30,275 nucleotides of DNA from Azolla pinnata (taxonomy: Eukaryota; Streptophyta; Polypodiopsida; Salviniales; Salviniaceae): NCBI GenBank assembly GCA_037176905.1, contig JBBBWG010004058.1:1-30275 (forward strand), written 5' to 3'. Under the pieces are notes generated by a model, which saw only the letters and a list, made by a program, of their open reading frames with translations, was not told where the DNA came from and made no database searches. Both the position numbers and the translations under genes were made by a program. Shown one piece after another: positions 1 through 9,709 of this stretch. How positions within the stretch are numbered: the stretch's first letter is position 1; the number at the start of each line of letters is the position of its first letter.

Positions 1-14
1 TCCCCATCCCAGAC

Positions 15-642
15 CTTGAGGTTGTCGATGCGCGCGTGGTGGATGAAGCCCGACGTGTAGTTGTAGTAGGTGTAGCGCGACACCTTGCCCTTCTTGCTGT
101 TGCTGTAGTTGCCCGATTGGAGGCCGTATTGCACGACGTTGGAGCCGGGCGCGGACGGCGTGATCCACGAGATGTAGACTGCCTCGCCGATGCGATCGCC
201 CTGCGTGATGTGGACCTGCGATTCGTCGGAAGCAGAATTAGGGCCAAGTCTAGAGACGCAAAGAAAGAAGAAAGAAAGATTTACGATTCTTGTTTCATGG
301 ATAGAGATTTTTGCCCCAGAAGAATCGAATACCCTTGCACAAATTTCTCTTTTCCCCGGTTTCCGTAGATCGATCAAACCAGAGAGCAAAACATCAGGCG
401 AAGTCTCTATAGACATTAGAATCGCAGAGAAAAGAGAAGAAATGAGCAGCGAATCATGCCTGTTCCGGGGCATTGTAGCCTGGGGGGGGCTTGAACACAT
501 CGGCGTCCAAAGGCATGTCCGCGGTTGCGTCGAGCTTGCGCCGATACGAGCTTGTGATGCCGCCGTTGGCCCCTGTGCCGATCAGAGCGAGGGCGGACAC
601 CGCGGCCAATGCCACCAGAAGAAGCACCTGCCGAGTCCTCAT
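15..642 (-). CDS. Purple acid phosphatase, 5' part (exons 1-2; continues off left edge)
   Basis: Secreted metallophosphoesterase family that releases phosphate from organic esters; only the N-terminus is here. Exon 1 (460-642, 61 codons) starts with a hydrophobic signal peptide (residues about 5-25), then GGITSSYRRK and PPPGYNAPEQ, typical of the mature PAP N-terminus. Exon 2 (15-215, 67 codons) begins VHITQGD, continues YISWITPSAPGSNVVQYG and ends near SGFIHHARIDNLK, matching the fibronectin-like N-terminal PAP domain. The catalytic metal-binding motifs lie outside the window. I end exon 2 at 15 because AAG|GT follows there, the phase is 0, and the next readable residues (VWDG) do not fit the family. 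The intron at 216-459 has CAG|GC as donor and CAG as acceptor, and joins PEQ to VHITQ exactly as in the family. Family identity is firm; the subgroup (PAP10/12-like) is a guess. Confidence 0.87.
216..459 (-). other. GC-AG intron 1 of the purple acid phosphatase gene
   Basis: Read on the minus strand, the exon ends GAACAG and the intron starts GCATGATT. It ends TCGCAG before GTCCACATC. No GT donor near the exon end keeps the conserved PEQ-VHITQ junction, and reading through meets a stop two codons later. GC-AG introns are a known minor class (about 1% in plants) spliced by the U2 machinery. The intron is 244 bp and phase 0. Confidence 0.75.
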
Positions 643-723
643 GTTGTCTTCGCGATGATCTGCTCAATACAACAGCTCGATGAATGATCGATCTGATGAT
701 GATTCACAAGCTCCTCATACTTC

Positions 724-736
724 TATATATATATAT

Positions 737-767
<31 letters not shown>
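724..767 (-). promoter_or_regulatory. TATA-like run and (AC)n repeat, phosphatase promoter
   Basis: An alternating TA run at about 724-736 lies 82-95 bp upstream of the phosphatase start codon, a usual distance for a TATA element plus a short leader. It is flanked by a pure (AC)n microsatellite at 739-767. The TA run could simply be part of the microsatellite, so the TATA role is inferred from position. Confidence 0.4.
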
Positions 768-773
<6 letters not shown>

Positions 774-1026
774 AGAGCTCTGGTTTGGGGTTTCGATAAA
801 CTAATTCCAAGTCTTTGGTTCTCATCATCGGCTCCACAAGCGGATTAATCGTCAGATATATCCCACAGTATATGCCTTCCAATCAATCCGTAAGTCAAAC
901 CGCGCTTTGCTTTTTTCTATCTAACCGAGCACAGACACAACGTCCTGCATGTGTTTCGAGAAATTGTCGGTTTAGATTTGTGGTGTTCTCTAGGTCAACC
1001 CTTGACTTTGCAATGAATCTATCCAG

Positions 1027-1034
1027 GAATATTC
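1027..1034. promoter_or_regulatory. P1BS-type PHR1 site (GAATATTC)
   Basis: A perfect match to GNATATNC, the palindromic site bound by PHR1-type MYB-CC factors in phosphate-starvation genes. It lies 385 bp upstream of the phosphatase ATG. A second identical site is at 1121-1128. The match is seen directly; the function is inferred from the neighbouring acid phosphatase gene. Confidence 0.45.
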
Positions 1035-1120
1035 CGCGATATGCTTTCCCTGGCCCGAAAAGATCTGTCCAAAATGTACCAAAAGAACGCTTAAGATGCC
1101 CTGACAACTTTAGATTCTTT

Positions 1121-1128
1121 GAATATTC
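1121..1128. promoter_or_regulatory. Second P1BS-type PHR1 site (GAATATTC)
   Basis: Identical to the site at 1027-1034 and 94 bp further from the phosphatase start. Paired P1BS sites are common in strongly phosphate-responsive promoters. A third GNATATNC match (GCATATGC) at 1690-1697 is closer to the CAF1 promoter and sits in simple-repeat DNA, so it is less convincing. Confidence 0.42.
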
Positions 1129-1711
1129 TTTGTTATTTATTATATGACAGGCTGCTTCTCTCTTCTATGTATCAACATTATCCGATCGCTTAAACCACAA
1201 TCATGGACAGGGGTTTAGCTAGCTGGGAACGCAGTGACTATTTGGCGTAAAATCGAATCGTTGCTTTGTTTGCTCGCTCAGAATGGTCGTGAAACACTGT
1301 TGTATTGCCCTTCCGATGTATGGATAATATGAGACCAAATTTGGGACATTGTCTGATACTGATCTATATCTACATAAGTGTCCTCTACATATTGACTATA
1401 ATTTAATCATAGTTCTCATGCATGGTACCAAACCAATAGCGAGAAAAACAAATTATAGAAGATGTTCCTACTCGGTACCTTACTACTGTCCTGGGCAATA
1501 CATTAATACGAGTGTCTCTCGGTAGATGATTATATACACAAACGCTGTTGTACGATACGTCTTGTGGGCCTAAGAAGACGCTGATGTATCTTTTCTTCCA
1601 TCCTTGCCGTTCCGATAATCGGCTCAACCCGAAAATCTATCGCTTCTCATCGCATACATATATCCATCCATCTATCTATCTATCTATCAGCATATGCATT
1701 TTATACATACA

Positions 1712-1790
1712 TATACGTATACGTATACATAATACGTATAAAGGTACGTACACGTATACGTACGACAGAGTTGCAGGGTTTTAGGGTTTA
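1712..1790 (+). promoter_or_regulatory. CAF1 core promoter: ACGTAT palindromes, TATA box, telo-box
   Basis: TATAAAGG at 1737-1744 is a good plant TATA box. It is surrounded by overlapping ACGTAT/ATACGT palindromes (1712-1768). A telo-box, TTAGGGTTT, lies at 1781-1789, close to the expected transcription start. Telo-boxes near the start site are typical of plant housekeeping and translation-related genes, which suits a CCR4-NOT subunit. The start site itself is not visible, so I place it at roughly 1770. Confidence 0.5.
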
Positions 1791-1811
1791 AGTACAGACA
1801 CTGACACGCGA

Positions 1812-1858
1812 TCTTCTTCTTCTTCTTCTTCTTCTTCTTCTGCTGCTGCTGCTGCTGC
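1812..1858 (+). repeat. (TTC)n-(TGC)n microsatellite in CAF1 5' leader
   Basis: About ten TTC units are followed directly by six TGC units at 1841-1858. They lie just downstream of the telo-box, so they are probably transcribed in the 5'-UTR. CT-rich leaders are common in plant genes. Confidence 0.8.
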
Positions 1859-1934
1859 CTGCATCAGACCTGTAAAATGCATGTGATACTGTGGCTCGTA
1901 CTTCGATCCTTCGCCTTCCCCTTTCTCTGCACAG

Positions 1935-3024
1935 GTACCTTCTCCTCTCCATTTCTGAGTCCCTTGTGCTTTTCTTTCCAGTGTTTGCAGCAAAGAAACA
2001 GGAATCAACAACCAAGCTCTGATTGTCCTCTCCTATTCATCTTCCTCTCGATCAGTTGCACTGAAACTTTATGTGGCTTTTCCTTTGCTGTATGATTTGA
2101 TGCATGTGTTCCCCATAAGAATTCGAGATTATACCAGATACGCGCGTTAGTTTGGATTGCAATGTCTGCATGCTTTTTTACCTGAGACTTTGGTGTGCAT
2201 CATTGTGTTGCTATCGGATCGGATTTAGATACATGTCCATGTGTTACTGGAGAATTCCTGATTATTATGCACATACTGTAATTATGTGGTATAAATACAC
2301 GTTGCAAATGCAAGTTGTTACATTTCAACATTCTTTGTTACAGAATTCCATGCAATATACATGTTTTGGTACAGATCTTTGTCCTCTATTTTGGTATGTT
2401 TGTGTCTATATAGTTGTGGTTATTGGATGCGGTACATACTCATTTTGCTGATAAATATATTGTGCTTCTACATGTTGTGTTTCTGCATGTCATAAATGCA
2501 AATTGTTACATTTCGGCATGTTTTTATTATAGGAATTTGTGTCTATGCAGGTTCTCTGTAGAATCTTGTCATCCTTGTACATGTTTTTCAAAAGAGTTTT
2601 GGCCTACATATGTTCGTATGGTTAATGTTGAGTCTGTTATACACACATGTTGCCAATAAGTATGTTGTGTTTCCACATATTTTTGCTATAGATTTGTATA
2701 TGTACTTGTTGGGTTATTACATATAGCCTTATTGGTAGCTTTCAATGTTGTTATATATATACATGTATCCAGTAAACCTTGTGGTATCTTTTTCATATAC
2801 ACAGCTGATCACATATATGTAAATATGCTCTATGTTCCTGTGGATATAAGGTCCTTTGCAGCTGAATATATCTATATGTAAGATCTGATTTTGTCCAAAA
2901 TATGTTATGATGGTGTGCTTTAGATTGGTATGTATATAGAGAGAGAAGGAATGAAATATGTGCTAAATGTGAATAATGATCTGCAATCATGATTTTCACG
3001 TGTGCCTTTGTTTCCTATATTTAG
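1935..3024 (+). other. Probable 5'-UTR intron of CAF1
   Basis: The tract from about 2060 to 3020 is T-rich, unlike the CT-rich leader before it, and ends in TATATTTAG at 3024, 29 bases before the CAF1 ATG. A CACAG|GTACCT donor is available at 1934/1935; a later one, GCT|GTATGA near 2090, is also possible. Leader introns are common in plants. The acceptor is more secure than the donor. The tract holds two related segments, from about 2307 and about 2497, that share a TTGTTACATTTC core. Confidence 0.45.
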
Positions 3025-3053
3025 GAATTTTTGTGCTTCCTTTGGATTGAACA

Positions 3054-3854
3054 ATGCCCAAAGAGTTGTGCATCCGAGAGGTATGGGAAGATAACCTCGA
3101 AGAAGAGTTTGATCTTATCCGAGAAATTGTTGATGATTATCCATATCTAGCCATGGATACAGAGTTCCCTGGAGTTGTTGTGAGACCATTGGGCATCTTC
3201 AAATCAACTGCCGATTACCACTACCAAACCTTAAGAGCGAATGTGAACATACTGAAGCTCATTCAGCTAGGTTTAACGTTTGCTGATGAGGATGGCTCGC
3301 TTCCTACTTGTGGCACAGATGGGTATTGTGTGTGGCAATTCAACTTCAGGGAGTTCAAGATCCATGAGGATGTGTATGCGCAGGATTCAATTGAACTTTT
3401 GCGGCAAAGTGGAATTGATTTTGGCAAGAACGAGATGAGGGGGATAGATGCATATCGATTCGGCGAACTCCTCATGTCCTCTGGCATTGTGATGAACGAA
3501 AGCATCCATTGGATCACATTCCACAGTGGCTATGACTTCGGCTATCTGCTCAAGCTTCTGACATGCCAAAACTTGCCAGTGTCGGAGCCGGATTTCTTCA
3601 ACCTGCTCAGAGTATATTTCCCCACTGTGTACGACATAAAGTACTTGATGAAGTTCTGCAACAATTTGCACGGAGGATTGACACGAGTGGCAGAGATGCT
3701 GGACGTCGAGCGGATCGGTTCCTGCCATCAAGCTGGCTCCGATAGTTTGCTTACATCGTCGACATTTCGTAAGCTCAAGAACGAGTTCTTTAATGGGTCA
3801 ATGGAGAAGTATGCCGGAGTTCTGTACGGATTGGGTTTGGATAGTGGGGATTAA
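3054..3854 (+). CDS. CAF1: CCR4-associated factor 1 (CAF1/POP2) deadenylase
   Basis: 3'-5' exoribonuclease of the CCR4-NOT complex that shortens mRNA poly(A) tails, acting in cytoplasm and P-bodies. The 266-residue single-exon frame has the full DEDDh set: D35 and E37 in MDTEFPG, D161 in the [13 protein letters not shown] block, and H225 and D230 in [11 protein letters not shown]. Length and the opening (REVW.DNLEEEF) match plant CAF1 proteins, whose coding regions are usually intronless. The ATG at 3054 is the conserved start, and an in-frame TGA precedes it closely (3048-3050). It diverges from the phosphatase gene across 643-1790. In other plants small CAF1 genes are often stress-inducible; nothing here decides whether this copy is. 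Family call is secure; which paralogue is not known. Confidence 0.97.
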   Translation: MPKELCIREVWEDNLEEEFDLIREIVDDYPYLAMDTEFPGVVVRPLGIFKSTADYHYQTLRANVNILKLIQLGLTFADEDGSLPTCGTDGYCVWQFNFREFKIHEDVYAQDSIELLRQSGIDFGKNEMRGIDAYRFGELLMSSGIVMNESIHWITFHSGYDFGYLLKLLTCQNLPVSEPDFFNLLRVYFPTVYDIKYLMKFCNNLHGGLTRVAEMLDVERIGSCHQAGSDSLLTSSTFRKLKNEFFNGSMEKYAGVLYGLGLDSGD

Positions 3855-3973
3855 TAGGAATACTTGGTAAGAGAAACGCGAGGGCAAAATCTGTGCTTAT
3901 TTTGCTGTGTACATTGGTTCATATTGGAGATCTTTGCTGAATGGCTGGTCTTATATTTTTCATCGATGGCTTG

Positions 3974-3981
3974 GAATAAAA
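3974..3981 (+). terminator. Poly(A) signal of CAF1
   Basis: GGAATAAAA occurs about 120 bp after the CAF1 stop codon, in T-rich DNA. That is the expected place for a plant near-upstream polyadenylation element. The cleavage site is not identifiable. Confidence 0.45.
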
Positions 3982-4340
3982 ACAGCGTAAAAGGTGTGTT
4001 TACCACATCGGCCTATGCATTCATGTTTTGCCAATTTCTATACATCTTGCTGGGGCCATCCAACTATTGTTTTGACGAAGTGTGATCTTTGATTTGGTAA
4101 GTCCGTTTCATTCTGAGCAATGCTTTCTATCTATACTTTGATGCATTGCATGTGTTTCATGAAAGAGATCTAGCAATTGCTTGTGTATGGATCATGTCGA
4201 AAACAGGACCTTACATCATTTCCTCTATTTGTCAAACACTTTAAAATCACTTTAGTAAGTTCTCCCTTTTTGGCTCAACTGCGATAAATGCCCAAAATCG
4301 TCTCCAATATTATTTTGTCAAAACATCATAGCTGTGGACT

Positions 4341-4555
4341 CTCTCAAGCCCTAAAAATATTTTACACTTTCTCAAACCTTAAAATGTTATGTTTTTCTCA
4401 AACCATAAAATTTCATTTTCTCATGGTCATACTCTCTCAAACCTTGAAATCTGATCCCCTCACAGTCATATTGTGCCAAACCCTAAGATCTCATTCTCTC
4501 ATAGTTTTACTCTTTCAAGCCTTAAAACCTCATTCCCTCTATTTTGCCTTAAAAC
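4341..4555. repeat. Degenerate ~38-bp tandem repeat with CTCAAACCTTAAAAT core
   Basis: Cores related to CTCAAACCTTAAAAT recur at about 4341, 4371, 4397, 4434, 4475 and 4512 (spacing 26-41 bp), with CTCATTCTCTCATAGTCATA between them. The copies have diverged by point changes and small indels, so the array is old. It resembles no coding sequence. Confidence 0.6.
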
Positions 4556-4559
4556 TATG

Positions 4560-5300
4560 AAAGAGGTAGAGAATGAGCAAGGAGGGTTTAAAGAGCAAGA
4601 GAGACCATCCAGATCCTCAATGAGGATTATAAGGTAGAACAATCAGAATGGAAGGCGATCAAGGATGGACTGACTATGGAATTGGCAAGTACATTACAAT
4701 CCAGTAAGGAAGTGTAAGGAAGTTGCCAAAGACATTCCAAAATGAACTAGCTATGTTTGAATCAAAGGTGTCGATGACAACGATTCACAACATCAAGGAG
4801 CAGCTAAAATAGTCTAGAAGAAAGGAGGAAGCTCGACTAATGGAAGACTTAGGAAAGAAGGCATTCTTAGCTTAGACCAACTTAAAGAAGAATAGTCAAG
4901 AGATTCCGGAAAAAAAAAAAAAACTACGGAAGAGATCGAGACAGCTACGGTTGGCGTGTTCAAAGAATAGTCGAAACAAGTAGTTGGGTCGCAACTGTCT
5001 CGAGCTGATAGGGCCAACTGAGAACTTCGAGGACCGGGATTTTGGAAGCTAGATCAGGCCAATTGGGAAGGAACGCGACAAAAATCATTGGGAAGAGACC
5101 ATGCAGAGTGACTCAAGAAGCATGAAGATATAGTTAAGGATCGTCTAGCAGATATGGCTACTAACATTGAACCCATAGTACCTACCGAACCAACCACAGA
5201 TGAATCTAGAGGATCAAGAGGGAGGATGGTGGAACTTCAAATTTTGGGATCGGCCGATCATATACTAGCTAGAGAAGTCATCTAAACCAAAGAATATGAA
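4560..5300 (+). pseudogene. Decayed coding-like DNA, possible retroelement relic
   Basis: Purine-rich DNA with short charged, helix-like readings broken by stops and frame changes. Around 4588-4700 one frame reads ETIQILNEDYKVEQSEWK; about 100 bp on, another gives FQNELAMFESKVSM then HNIKEQLK followed by a stop. The run of Lys/Glu-rich, coiled-coil-like pieces resembles a ruined gag region. I see no protease, reverse transcriptase, LTR or target duplication, so the origin is only a guess. Confidence 0.3.
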
Positions 5301-5657
5301 CCGATTACAGGATCACCAATGAGATTTGGACGAATTCGGAAGCTGATCAAGGTAGATCTGCTCATCTGGCTTGGATTATGTCCACATTGTCAACTCTATA
5401 GATGTGGGCAGAACCACACACATATCCCATGCTACCCACATATGCTCTTTACCGAGTATTTTTCGAGCGTTTCCAATGTGATCCATCAATCTACCCGATG
5501 GTACGAAAAGAGGGTGCGAAAATTTTCACCTTTCGGGGACTTCGAAGAGCTTGTCGTGCGGATGGGCGACAAGCTGTGGAAAATCTTTCGTTGTGATGGG
5601 ATCGATGCATCGGGGCCGATTGTTTGGGCATCATCATCATCACCAGCACCACCACCG

Positions 5658-5688
<31 letters not shown>

Positions 5689-7969
5689 AATCAGGGATTC
5701 CCCAGTTATATGCGACGGATGGCGGGGAAACGATTTGTTTTTACCGTCAGCTTCGTTCGAAGCTCTTCATGCGGTTATTCATGATGATGGATCGATCGGG
5801 AAGCTCTCGATGATGCAGAGGGATCGTTTCGCTCCGATGGGGTTTTACCTGAAGTTTCGACTGGAGCATTAAGAGAGTGCATTGTTACTAGCATGGTGGG
5901 GGGCAAATGGGGCAGGGTACGAAGACGGAAAAGACTGGAATTACACTGCTATGGATGAATGGAATTACAATGCATGCATGCATGCATACATGCGCTCATG
6001 ATGAAGGGGATCAAGAATCTACCCTCTTGTTCCATCGTGAGGTCACATGCGGAATCGTGTTTGTGTATGGCTTGCACGAAACACGCGTTCGGAGTGAGGG
6101 TTTGTTGGTATGTTTATCTGTTTGTTTGCCCCATCGATCGATCGATCGATTGATCGATCGATCAACGCGCTCGAAAGAGGTGACGAGTGCGTGGGTTCAT
6201 CTCCCCCGCCTTTTTTCTTTTCTTTTGTTTTAAATCCTCTCATACAGCTTCACACCGTAATCGTGGGGCATTTCGGTTAGGTCGAGATAGATTGGGGCAG
6301 AGGAAGAGCATAGATCGTAATTTGTAATCTTCGCATTCGCCGAAAATATCAAACACGAATACACGAATGACAAATGAATGAATCCAAAGATTACGCGTAC
6401 AGTAACTCTTCTAGTCTTATTATTTTGTACTGCGGCTCGGCGCAGTGGTAGCTACAAAGGCGGACTTCGAACCTCGCAATGTTTTTTTTCCTTGTATAAT
6501 CCTCGCTTTACGCTTTAATGCTGTATAATTCGGATCGATTGATCCTTTCCTATTATACACATTCTGTTTTCAAAAAACGGATGGTTTTATTATTTACACT
6601 CGAATGCGAATTGCACGAATGTATTCTTGACTAAAATCTATGTATATATATAGAATGGGCATGTATGCAGCTGTGATTAAGGTAATCAAAGCATCGGCCT
6701 TTTTCCGCCATCCCCATCATGCCACGTACGTTGTCCACGCGCCTAACAAACACTCACTGACAAGCTCACTGTAACGGGCCGCGATGAATGGGAGAAGCAC
6801 CAGCACCAAGCAGTGGCTCCTGTTCATCAGACGTCTGTCTGACACGGTCTCAGGAATCGCCCGATGGACAAAGTGAATAATCCTTGAAGCTACGAGGGCT
6901 TCAACCGGAGGCCTGCGTACATCTACTGACGTAGACACTCGTACGAGTGTACGTACATGCTTCTGCTGAAGTTACATACATAGCATTATCCATATGTTTG
7001 CTACGTATTTTAAACGTATTTAATAAAAGAATCTACAAAATGCTTCGTACCTTGTAGTTGTTAAATACGGGTTAACTACGTTCGAATACATGTTTAAATT
7101 GTTAAAATAGAAGCTAAACATGTCAAAATACGCCAGATAATTACAGCTCGGGTTAAAGCAGTGAAGGAGATGTGGTCTATAATCGTTCATGTGTGTTTTG
7201 ATAGCATAAATGGGGATTCAAAGGCTGATGACAATGAAACTGTTTATTAGGCCATTTACCCCCCTAAGTGGATTTTCTCGCAACCATGAGTATTATTAAC
7301 TCTCTTAATTGTATAATTAAGCCTCGCACCGATTACCAATGTAACCACTATTGTGACATTTTATAAGTAGTCATAGGACAAGTTCTCGAAAAAAAAAAAG
7401 ACAAAACCCATCATACCATTTCATTTCTTGGCATCAGTAAATTTATAAAATCTTAAATGACAGGAAATCAGATTTAAAGCTCTAAGCTTAAAACATGACT
7501 AACCTTCACTTCCAAAAGACGGACGGAAATAGTAGCCGTAGTAGTAATAATCAAGTTTTCGATTGATAAGCTCGGGGTAAGAGGGTTCGAAAGCGTTAAA
7601 TACGCGTAGGATACATCCGCCGAGTATTTGAGAATTCCTTCTATCAATAAAATGCGCATTTTTCGACGGCATAAGCTCGATTTCATTATTGGCAAAGCGC
7701 CAACGCGACGACGCAGTCCACACGAAATGGAGGTGGGTGGAGATTCCACATATACACTCTATACATACATACAAAAAAACAAGCATATATTTATTTATAT
7801 GTGTGTGTGTAGATATATCGATTTGATCCTCTCCGATTTGGCATCCAGCGATGAATGTCCGCTAGTTTAAGCGCATTTCAACGCATTTCCGCCTCTCGGG
7901 CAGCCCATGTTTTTTTTTCTTGTCCATGGCATCTAGGAACCTCTTCCACGTTGGTCGTGGCCCCAGAAG

Positions 7970-7971
7970 AA

Positions 7972-8002
<31 letters not shown>

Positions 8003-8019
8003 AAGAAGAAGAAGAAGAG
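7970..8019. repeat. (GAA)n microsatellite
   Basis: A nearly pure run of about 16 GAA/AAG units. Any reading frame across it gives poly-Arg, poly-Glu or poly-Lys and is not a gene. Confidence 0.9.
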
Positions 8020-8339
8020 GATCAGACATCAGTGGCTTGAGTTGGCTCCCTGTGTTAATTAAGAACTCCAGATCTCCTCTTGGACCTTATGTCAGAGACC
8101 CGATCAAAATCACAGCTTCCGACAACAGATGATTGCCTGGTTCTGCAGGCCGCCCACAGCTGAAACTGCAGAACACAGATGCGCTTCCATTAAAACCCTA
8201 AAAACAATTGTTAGTTATTGCGTGTAGTCTAAACTAACCGACGATCCTTCCCCTAAACTTAACTAACCCTAGGCAGGATGAGCCCAGCCCTAGAGTCTGG
8301 ATATTCTGTTGTTGCAGACCCCTAATCCTAAAAATCCCT

Positions 8340-8510
8340 GGAACCATGAAACCCTGAAACCCTAATGAATACCCGGCGGCGAAACCCTAACCCTAGAATC
8401 CATGAAACCCTAAGAAACACTGAAGAAGAACCCAAGCCCTAGAATAGGGATACATGCTTGCAGAAAACCCTAACCCTAAAAAGAAACCCTAGAACCTGAA
8501 ACCCTAAAAC
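8340..8510. repeat. Degenerate telomere-like (AAACCCTAA) cluster
   Basis: At least eight copies of AAACCCTAA or AACCCTA are scattered among unrelated bases, with doublets AACCCTAACCCTA at about 8391 and 8466. This is a worn interstitial telomere-like tract or telo-box cluster. It lies 1.2 kb upstream of the gene at 9710, so a promoter role is possible but unproven. Confidence 0.6.
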
Positions 8511-9010
8511 ACGCCCAGGTGGTCCAGACCACCAAAAATAGGGGCATTTCCGAGAATAAAGCAAAAATGCGCGTAAATAAATATTTATATACAAATTATA
8601 TCGAAATAGATAATCTCGTGGTAAAAATAAATCGGCTTTTTTTTCTTTATATTTTTGGCTAATTTGTTTTCGATTCCCGTTGCGTTTTTTCTTCTAAATT
8701 TTGTTAATTGTTTTAAATTTGGTCGGCAAAAACATTTGTGTATATAATATTTTGTGGCAAAAAAATAAATCGGCGTCTTTTTGTTGGGCCCCAGAAAAAA
8801 AACAAAAAAATCGATTTATAATTTTGGTATTACTTCGTTTCGGAAATAAAAATTAGGCAGAAAAAAACAGGGCAAAAAATGACCAGAAAACCCGGAATTT
8901 AGAAAACAATATAATTACACAAGCGTGTATTTTTATTATATTATATTATCAATAATGACAGTATTTACCAAAACAAACAAACTATCTGCGTCACGGAAAA
9001 AGAGGGGCAT

Positions 9011-9120
9011 AAATAAATAAATAAACAGATAGATCAATAAATAAATAAGTAAATAAACAGATAGATCAATAAATAAATAAGTAAATAAACAGATAGATCA
9101 ATAAATAAATAAATAAATTG
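9011..9120. repeat. 32-bp tandem repeat, about three copies
   Basis: CAGATAGATCAAT recurs at 9026, 9058 and 9090, exactly 32 bp apart, within (AAAT/AAGT)n spacers. The copies are almost identical, so the array is young. Confidence 0.85.
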
Positions 9121-9250
9121 AGAAAAATAGACGCTTTTCTTTTTGTTTTTTTTTTTGCTCCGGAATTAAAAAAACAAAAGCTATTTAGATTCTCTTTCTC
9201 TCTCCCTTTCTTCTTTCTGTCTGTTCTCTCTGAGTTCTGTTCTGTTTCAC

Positions 9251-9290
9251 CTAACCCTAACCCTAACCCTAACCCTAACCCTAACCCTAA
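9251..9290 (+). repeat. Perfect (CCCTAA)6 telomere-type repeat in a 5' leader
   Basis: CTAA followed by six exact CCCTAA units, then TCCTGA. This is the six-base TTAGGG-type unit, not the usual seven-base plant TTTAGGG. It lies in CT-rich DNA 420 bp before the start codon at 9710, so it probably falls in or just before that gene's 5'-UTR. Confidence 0.9.
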
Positions 9291-9450
9291 TCCTGATCTG
9301 CCCGTTCCTCCCTCCTGCGACTGCTGTCCTCCGAAGATTCCCTTCGTCATTCTCCGTCTCCATCTCCATCTCCATCTTCGTCTTCATCGTCTTCCCCTCC
9401 GACGAAGCTCTTCTCTGCAGGACGGCAGGCGCCATCGCTTCGCGTGCTCG

Positions 9451-9492
9451 CCATCGCCATCGCCATCGCCATCGCCATCGCCATCGCCATCG
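9451..9492 (+). repeat. (CCATCG)7 hexanucleotide microsatellite
   Basis: Seven perfect CCATCG units in the presumed 5'-UTR of the gene at 9710. A shorter, impure CATCGC tract occurs inside the lectin kinase at about 26078-26108. Confidence 0.9.
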
Positions 9493-9709
9493 GCTTCTCC
9501 TTCCTTCCGCCTTCCCTCCGAAATGCGTAGATCCACCCACGCAGTCTTCCCGCTGCCGCTTCAGATCCTGCAGCGGCACCCCCTGCCAAGCCCTCGCGGG
9601 AAACCCTTGCCCTAAAACCTCGCATCTCACCTGCATTCTGCCGTCTTCCCTCCCCTTCGCGGTGGCTACGGAGCCCTGCCCGCCTCGCTCCCCGCCGCCG
9701 CCGCCGTCC

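Larger units (their letters stand above)
5301..9250. other. Gene-poor spacer rich in simple repeats
   Basis: No gene recognised. It contains an ATC/ACC triplet run (5629-5690), a (GATC)n run (6133-6164), a tRNA-like scrap (6431-6475), AT-rich DNA at 6950-7450, a (GAA)n run (7970-8019), telomere-like DNA (8340-8510) and a 32-bp tandem repeat (9011-9120). A 123-codon frame at 5319-5690 ends in the triplet run and matches nothing I know. GTGG-AAAA-AATCGGC occurs twice, near 8618 and 8753. Confidence 0.6.

Noticed and set aside
5319..5690. 123-codon frame ending in poly-Ser
   Set aside because: About a sixth of it is the ATC/ACC triplet run, and the rest matches no family I know and has no neighbouring splice pattern.
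9011..9120. Regular 32-bp spacing resembling a CRISPR array
   Set aside because: The units are contiguous tandem copies without unique spacers, in plant nuclear DNA.
9662..9709. Upstream extension of the Cys-rich protein starting at GTG
   Set aside because: The first codon is GTG, which plants rarely use to start nuclear genes. The first ATG in frame is at 9710, in good context.
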